From positions 1 through 54,252 of the forward strand of contig JAAYNM010000086.1 of assembly GCA_012520815.1 (NCBI GenBank): a stretch of DNA of 54,252 nt, written 5' to 3'. Each line of letters opens with the position of its first letter. The stretch's first letter is position 1. The notes beneath the pieces were generated by a model, which was given only the letters and a program-made list of their open reading frames with translations, was not told the DNA's origin and did not search any database. This stretch comes from Clostridiales bacterium. Its GTDB lineage: Bacteria > Bacillota > Clostridia > Lachnospirales > Lachnospiraceae. Shown here piece after piece: positions 48,738-54,252 of this stretch. The translations under genes were made by a program, and so were the position numbers.

Positions 48738-50156
48738 TTAAAAAATCACCCTTATTGTAGTGCCTTCGCCTAATTTACTTTCCATTTCTATTGAAGCCTT
48801 ATGAAATAAAACTCCGTGCTTTACTATGGATAAACCAAGTCCTGTTCCACCAATAGATCGTGAATGGCTTTTATCAACTCTATAAAACCTTTCAAAAACT
48901 CTTTTTTGATCTGCTTCATCTATTCCGATTCCAGTATCCCTAATCTGAACTAATTTCTTTCCATTATCATCATATACCCGTATATATACTTTTCCTCCGT
49001 CACAATTATATTTAATCGCATTCTCAACGAGATTATAAAGAATCTCATCAACAATATATTCCTCGCCACGAATTACCGTATTTTTACCGGTTAGGTCCAC
49101 TGTTACATTTCTTTTCTGAGATGAGAATTTTAACCTTTCCACAACACTTTTTGCAACATTTAATAAATCCACATCCGTCCATTCTACTGTAGTTCCCTCT
49201 TCATCTAATCTAGATATCTTAATAATATCCTCAATTAGAGTAGTCATCCTCGTAGCCTCTGCGTAAATAATCTCCGAAAATCTCGTTAAATCAGCATCCT
49301 TTACCATTCCTGACTTCATAAGTTCTGCATATCCCGTTATGGATGTTAATGGTGTTTTTAGCTCGTGGGATACATTTGCCGAAAATTCTCTTCTCATTTG
49401 TTCACGAGATTCATTTTCTGTAATAGTCTGTTCCCTTATAAATTCATTCTGTTTTACAATTTTCTTCAATAGTGGACGTATTTCCTCGTATACGTGATTG
49501 TTTTCAGGATTTTCTAAATTCAAATTATTTATAGGATTTACAATTTTTTTAACTGTAAAATATGAAATAATATCTCCGATTATAAAAACTATAATTCCTA
49601 TAACAAAAATATACAAAACAACATTTAATATTGTTACTAATATAGATTCCATATCAGTAGCAACCCTAAGTATTGAACCATCCTTAAGTAACACAGCATA
49701 ATAAAATGTTTTTACAGATAGGGTGTCTGATTTTCTCTCATCAAAACCCTCACCATCCTTTATAGCCTCCGCTACCTCTTTTCTATTCAAATGATTGTTC
49801 ATTTTTTCAATATCAGCCTCAGAGTCAAAAATAGCATCTCCCTGGGAATTAATCAGCGTAATTCTATTTTCGTTATTAGCCTCTACTGAGTTTAAATAAT
49901 CCATCCCATATAACTCTACTGCTGTTTTTATATATCCTGTTTCAGAAGTTATACTGTCCTTTATACTATTTTCATATTGCTTATAGAGGAATACTGTACA
50001 TAAAAAAGCAGTTAAAAAAATAGCCAGTGCTACAGCCTGGCTCATTTTTCTAAACATCATATTTTTGATAGTAAGTTTTTTGGGCTTATTAACAACCTCA
50101 TATGTTATGTTATTTTGATAATTGTCGTTGTCTCTATTTTTCACTATCAGCACCAT
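48738..50156 (-). CDS. sensor histidine kinase, PhoR-like
   Basis: FSANVSHELKTPLTSITGYAELM; GGTGLGLSIVKH. Confidence 0.92.
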   Translation of the reverse strand: MVLIVKNRDNDNYQNNITYEVVNKPKKLTIKNMMFRKMSQAVALAIFLTAFLCTVFLYKQYENSIKDSITSETGYIKTAVELYGMDYLNSVEANNENRITLINSQGDAIFDSEADIEKMNNHLNRKEVAEAIKDGEGFDERKSDTLSVKTFYYAVLLKDGSILRVATDMESILVTILNVVLYIFVIGIIVFIIGDIISYFTVKKIVNPINNLNLENPENNHVYEEIRPLLKKIVKQNEFIREQTITENESREQMRREFSANVSHELKTPLTSITGYAELMKSGMVKDADLTRFSEIIYAEATRMTTLIEDIIKISRLDEEGTTVEWTDVDLLNVAKSVVERLKFSSQKRNVTVDLTGKNTVIRGEEYIVDEILYNLVENAIKYNCDGGKVYIRVYDDNGKKLVQIRDTGIGIDEADQKRVFERFYRVDKSHSRSIGGTGLGLSIVKHGVLFHKASIEMESKLGEGTTIRVIF

Positions 50157-50835
50157 CCTCGCTTATCTTATATCCGATTCCGCGAATTGTATTTATATAG
50201 TTGCCACATTCTCCTAATTTCTGTCTTAAAGTCCTAACATGAACATCTACAGTTCTAGTCTCTCCATCAAAGTTGTATCCCCAGATAGATTCTAATATCT
50301 TATCTCTTGTTAAAACCATATTTTTATTTTCAAATAATAAAACCAATAGTTCAAACTCCTTTAGGGTTAAGACTACCTTAGTACCTGCTGCTTTTACAAT
50401 ATGCTTATCTACATTTACATACAAATCACCTACCGTGAATTCTTTACATGTATTTGTAATCATTTTTTGGTTCCCTACTCTTCTAAGCAAGGCATTAACT
50501 CTTGCCACCAATTCCATTATTCCAAATGGCTTTGGCACATAGTCATCGGCGCCCATATTGAGCCCTGATACTTTATCATACTCACTACCTTTAGCCGTAA
50601 GCATAATAACAGGCAACCCTTGAATCTTGCTGTTTGAACGAATTTTTTTTAATATACTTAATCCATCTTCGTCTGGAAGCATAATATCAAGCAAAACAAT
50701 GTCTGGAGTTGCTTCCTCCATCGCCCTCCAAAATGCACCTGCATTTTCAAAGCCTTTTGCCTCCATATTCATCTTGTTAAATGTGTACTCTACAAGCTGT
50801 CGGATATTACCGTCATCCTCTACAATATAAACCAT
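50134..50835 (-). CDS. OmpR/PhoB-family response regulator
   Basis: LLDIMLPDEDGLSILKKIR; C-terminal winged helix TRTVDVHVRTLRQKL. Confidence 0.94.
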   Translation of the reverse strand: MVYIVEDDGNIRQLVEYTFNKMNMEAKGFENAGAFWRAMEEATPDIVLLDIMLPDEDGLSILKKIRSNSKIQGLPVIMLTAKGSEYDKVSGLNMGADDYVPKPFGIMELVARVNALLRRVGNQKMITNTCKEFTVGDLYVNVDKHIVKAAGTKVVLTLKEFELLVLLFENKNMVLTRDKILESIWGYNFDGETRTVDVHVRTLRQKLGECGNYINTIRGIGYKISEDGADSEK

Positions 50836-50856
50836 AATTGTCTCTCATTTCTATGA

Positions 50857-52629
50857 TTACATCTTAGGCAAAATATATTTTTCTTTAAAGAGATTATATT
50901 TTTCCTTAAATTCTGCATTATCATGTTTAACATAATCGAGATATTCGTGTGTTTCATATTCATTTTCATCTACTTGAATAAGACATACAGCAACATTAGA
51001 GCAATGATCCGAAATTCTCTCAAAGTTTGTTGTTATATCAGAGAAAATAAAACCTAGTTCAATTGTACACTTATTTTCTGCAAGTCTTCTTATATGACGA
51101 TTTTTGAGTTCATCACTTAGATTATCAATAACCTCTTCCATTGGTTCAATAATACTTGCCACAACCATATCTTTTTCTTCAAAAACTACAACGGTGGACT
51201 CTACGATGTCTCTAATCGCTTTTGAAAAAACTTTTAATTCTTTATTTGCTTCTTCTGAAAAAACAAGCTTTTTCTCATGCATCTCTTTGGATGCTGCTAA
51301 AAGGTTCACAGCATGATCTGCAATTCTTTCAAAATCTCCGATACAGTGTAGAAGTTCTGTTAAAACTCTACTGTCGCTTTCCGAAAGATTACGACTACTT
51401 ATTTTAACAAGATAAGTTCCAATGCGATCTTCATACTTGTCCACACGATTTTCAAGCTCTACTACATCCTTGGCTATTTCTTCATCGTAGTTCTCAAGTA
51501 AAGACATCGCCTTAAACAGACATTCTTTTGAATGATAAGCCATACTTATTGTAACTTTTCTAGCTTGATCTATAGCATATGATGGTTGGTCTAAGAAACG
51601 TAAATCTAATGCTCTGAAATCATTATCAACTTTTTTAGCTTTTTCATCATCTTTGTCATTTCTAATTGTAAGTCTTGCAAGTTTCTCAAGACCTTTTGTA
51701 AATGGCAGTAATAACAGTGTAGCTCCGATATTAAAAGTACTGTGAAGGATAGCTATATCAGCTGGACTAACAACATCATCTAAAAATGCAAAATCAATAA
51801 ATGATGTCAAACTATAAAATCCTATCATAAATATGGCTACACCCATAAGATTAAAATACAAATGAACTAATGCTGTTCTCTTAGCATTTTTACTGGCTCC
51901 GATACTAGATATCATCGCTGTCACACAAGTTCCAATATTTTGACCTAAAACTATTGGAAAAACCATAGAATAGTTTAAAGAACCAGTAACGCATAATGCC
52001 TGTAATATACCTACAGATGCAGATGAACTTTGTATAATTGCAGTAAGTAACGCTCCCGCAACTACACCAAGTACAGGATTTGTAAACATTGTAAGCAAGC
52101 TAGTAAATGATGCATTATTAGCTAGAGGCTTTACAGCTGCAGACATAGTCTCCATACCAAACATAAGAATTGCAAATCCAATTAAAATATTACCTACATC
52201 CTTCATTCTCTCTTTTTTTGAGAACATAATCATTATAATACCGATAATTGCAAATATAGGTGAAAATGACGAAGGCTTTAATAGCTGTATTAATGTACTA
52301 TCGCTCTCAATTCCAGATAAAGATAATATCCATGATGTAGCTGTAGTTCCTATGTTAGCACCCATAATAATACTAATAGCTTGAGTAAGCTTCATTATGC
52401 CTGAATTAACGAATCCAACTACCATAACTGTAGTTGCCGAAGATGACTGAATAGCGGCTGTTACTACAGCTCCTAACAAAACACCTTTAATTTTACTAGA
52501 AGTAAGTTTTTCTAAAATCTTTTCTAATCTTCCGCCTGAAAGTTTTGCTAAACCATCACCAAGTGCATTCATTCCATATAAGAATAATGCTAAACCTCCA
52601 AACATAGTTAATACGCTAAAAATGTCCAT
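50857..52629 (-). CDS. Na/Pi cotransporter (NptA/PhoU-domain)
   Basis: AAIQSSSATTVMVVGFVNSGIM and AIIQSSSASVGILQALC QSSS repeats; C-terminal PhoU-like helices. Confidence 0.95.
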   Translation of the reverse strand: MDIFSVLTMFGGLALFLYGMNALGDGLAKLSGGRLEKILEKLTSSKIKGVLLGAVVTAAIQSSSATTVMVVGFVNSGIMKLTQAISIIMGANIGTTATSWILSLSGIESDSTLIQLLKPSSFSPIFAIIGIIMIMFSKKERMKDVGNILIGFAILMFGMETMSAAVKPLANNASFTSLLTMFTNPVLGVVAGALLTAIIQSSSASVGILQALCVTGSLNYSMVFPIVLGQNIGTCVTAMISSIGASKNAKRTALVHLYFNLMGVAIFMIGFYSLTSFIDFAFLDDVVSPADIAILHSTFNIGATLLLLPFTKGLEKLARLTIRNDKDDEKAKKVDNDFRALDLRFLDQPSYAIDQARKVTISMAYHSKECLFKAMSLLENYDEEIAKDVVELENRVDKYEDRIGTYLVKISSRNLSESDSRVLTELLHCIGDFERIADHAVNLLAASKEMHEKKLVFSEEANKELKVFSKAIRDIVESTVVVFEEKDMVVASIIEPMEEVIDNLSDELKNRHIRRLAENKCTIELGFIFSDITTNFERISDHCSNVAVCLIQVDENEYETHEYLDYVKHDNAEFKEKYNLFKEKYILPKM

Positions 52630-52686
52630 TTTCTGCTCCTAATCTGATTAATAAATTTCAACTCCCTATAGTATAACTATTCTATA

Positions 52687-52725
52687 TGTTAAAAGTCAAA
52701 AGCAAAATTGTTAAATCTACGTTAA
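52687..52725 (-). promoter_or_regulatory. PhoP-box-like TTAAC(A/G) repeats on an 11-nt grid upstream of the Na/Pi cotransporter
   Basis: TTAACG 52720-52725, TTAACA 52709-52714, TTAACA 52687-52692 (one degenerate slot at 52698-52703). Confidence 0.55.
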
Positions 52726-52728
52726 ATT

Positions 52729-54009
52729 CTAATTTTCATCTACAATATCTTCGTTAAGTTCTTTTCTAAATACATGTACTTTATCAATACGATTCTTTTC
52801 CATACTTTCTACTACTAGGGTCAGTTCTCTTGTTTCAACTATATCTCCAACCTTTGCAAGTCTATCTAGTTGCTCCATAATGAAGCCTCCTAATGATTCG
52901 TATTCATCTGATTCTATTTTATTTTTAAGCTTAAGTTTTTCATTCAAATCATCCAGTTTTATAAGACCATCTACCTGAAATTCATCTTCACTCACTAGTT
53001 TAATATCATCTTCCTCATCGTAATCATATTCATCACGTATCTCTCCAACAATCTCTTCTAGCAAGTCTTCTAGAGTAATTAATCCTACAGATGCGCCATA
53101 TTCGTCTAACACAATTATTATGTTGACAGAATCCTTTTTCATCTCAAGCATCAACTCTGAAAGTTTCTTATACTCATATGTATAAAATGCAGGGCGCAGA
53201 TAATTTCTTATAGAAAATTCACCTTCCCTTTCATAAAAAAGTAAATCCTTCATATTGATGATACCCACAACATTATCCGTAGATTCTTCAAAAACAGGTA
53301 TTCTCGTATATCTAAACTCTTTAAATAACTCAAGCAATTCATCATAGCCAGCATTGATATCAACCATACACATATCAATTCTAGGAATCATAACTTCTTT
53401 TGCTTCAGCATCACCAAAATCGAATACATTCTTTATCATCTCTCGTTCTTCACGCTGGATGACACCCTCTTCGTGGCTTACATCTACAATAGTTCTCAGC
53501 TCGTTTTCCGTAATGGTATTCTTATGTTTATTGGGATCATTTCCAATTAAAAGCATTACACCTCTTGCTAAAATATTTATAATAAATATTACAGGTGTAA
53601 GAATCCACATAATAGTCCAGACAACTCGAGCATACAATAGTGCAATTTTTTCAGAGTTCATAGATGCTGTCGTCTTTGGAGTTATCTCTCCAAATATTAA
53701 TATTACAATCGTTAAAATTCCTGTCGCTAAACTTACTGCATAATTTCCATATATATCTTGTGCTAATACTGTGGCAAGTGATGATGCTGAAATATTAACT
53801 ATATTGTTTCCAATAAGAATAGCACTAAGCATTTTTCCTTGATTGTCTATTACTTTTGTAAGTATTTTTGCCCTTTTATTTCCTTCGTCAACCAAGCTCC
53901 TAATTCTCATCCTATTCACTGTCGTAAGTGCGGTTTCTGCCGACGAAAAAAATGCCGATAGTGCAATTAAAACAATTAATACTATTACTTTTATTGCATT
54001 TCCGTTCAT
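52729..54009 (-). CDS. hemolysin/CorC-like protein (CNNM, CBS pair, C-terminal domain)
   Basis: FFSSAETALTTVNRMRIRSL, EEREMIKNVFDFGDAEAKEVMIPRIDM, DEYGASVGLITLEDLLEEIVG. Confidence 0.94.
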   Translation of the reverse strand: MNGNAIKVIVLIVLIALSAFFSSAETALTTVNRMRIRSLVDEGNKRAKILTKVIDNQGKMLSAILIGNNIVNISASSLATVLAQDIYGNYAVSLATGILTIVILIFGEITPKTTASMNSEKIALLYARVVWTIMWILTPVIFIINILARGVMLLIGNDPNKHKNTITENELRTIVDVSHEEGVIQREEREMIKNVFDFGDAEAKEVMIPRIDMCMVDINAGYDELLELFKEFRYTRIPVFEESTDNVVGIINMKDLLFYEREGEFSIRNYLRPAFYTYEYKKLSELMLEMKKDSVNIIIVLDEYGASVGLITLEDLLEEIVGEIRDEYDYDEEDDIKLVSEDEFQVDGLIKLDDLNEKLKLKNKIESDEYESLGGFIMEQLDRLAKVGDIVETRELTLVVESMEKNRIDKVHVFRKELNEDIVDEN

Positions 54010-54252
54010 AATATCTCCTCTTAAAACTTCATCGAATTATTTCTATTAGCTAATTATATGCTAACAGAAATATTTAAATTATAAGTTAATTGCATATTTC
54101 TGTCAATAAAGTCATACTTGAGTTTTCGCAGTTTTATCCACAACTGCGGATTTTATCAGTTTTACAATAAACAACTTTCAAAAAATGCCCAAAATATAAG
54201 GAATCCAGACTCTTTGTTTGGTATAATTAAAGTGACAAAACAAAAACCAACT

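Noticed and set aside
1-54252. CRISPR array, prophage, IS element or toxin-antitoxin/defence island
   Set aside because: No regularly spaced direct repeats, transposase, integrase, phage structural or recognisable defence-gene motifs seen in the supplied translations

Overview
The 54,252-bp window is AT-rich chromosomal sequence that looks like a Clostridia/Lachnospiraceae-type Firmicute. The taxonomic inference rests on the SCIFF system, Rex, a fused SecDF, a DUF5688-like protein and gene order. Most genes lie on the minus strand and are housekeeping: yebC, two CorC-like CBS proteins, nnr, acpS, rex, arcC, a PBP5-type carboxypeptidase, SWIM/SNF2 helicase, mnmA, metA, ligA, rluF-like, efp, aroK, aroD, aroE, dinB, rplT, rpmI, infC, nrdR, recJ-like, secDF, scfAB, phoPR-like and an Na/Pi cotransporter. 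Plus-strand loci are efp, aroE, a GntR/YtrA-type ABC operon, tRNA-Arg(CCG) and tRNA-Leu(CAG). tRNA-Leu(AAG) is on the minus strand. Items missing from the ORF track or mis-started in it: the 47-aa SCIFF peptide gene scfA; infC initiating at AUU behind a terminator/antiterminator (L20-type) leader; dinB starting 75 nt later than the ORF, with a LexA/SOS box in its promoter; a glycosyltransferase pseudogene with an internal deletion; and a decayed ABC-ATPase C-terminus. Several promoter-overlapping palindromes look like real operators (YtrA-type, FadR/GntR-type, Rex, PhoP-type repeats, and an unassigned one upstream of the DUF5688-like gene). No CRISPR array, phage, IS element or clear defence island was seen. 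I did not find an obvious wholly new system; the best leads are regulatory architecture and small or decayed genes. All family assignments come from reading the sequence, with no database search.
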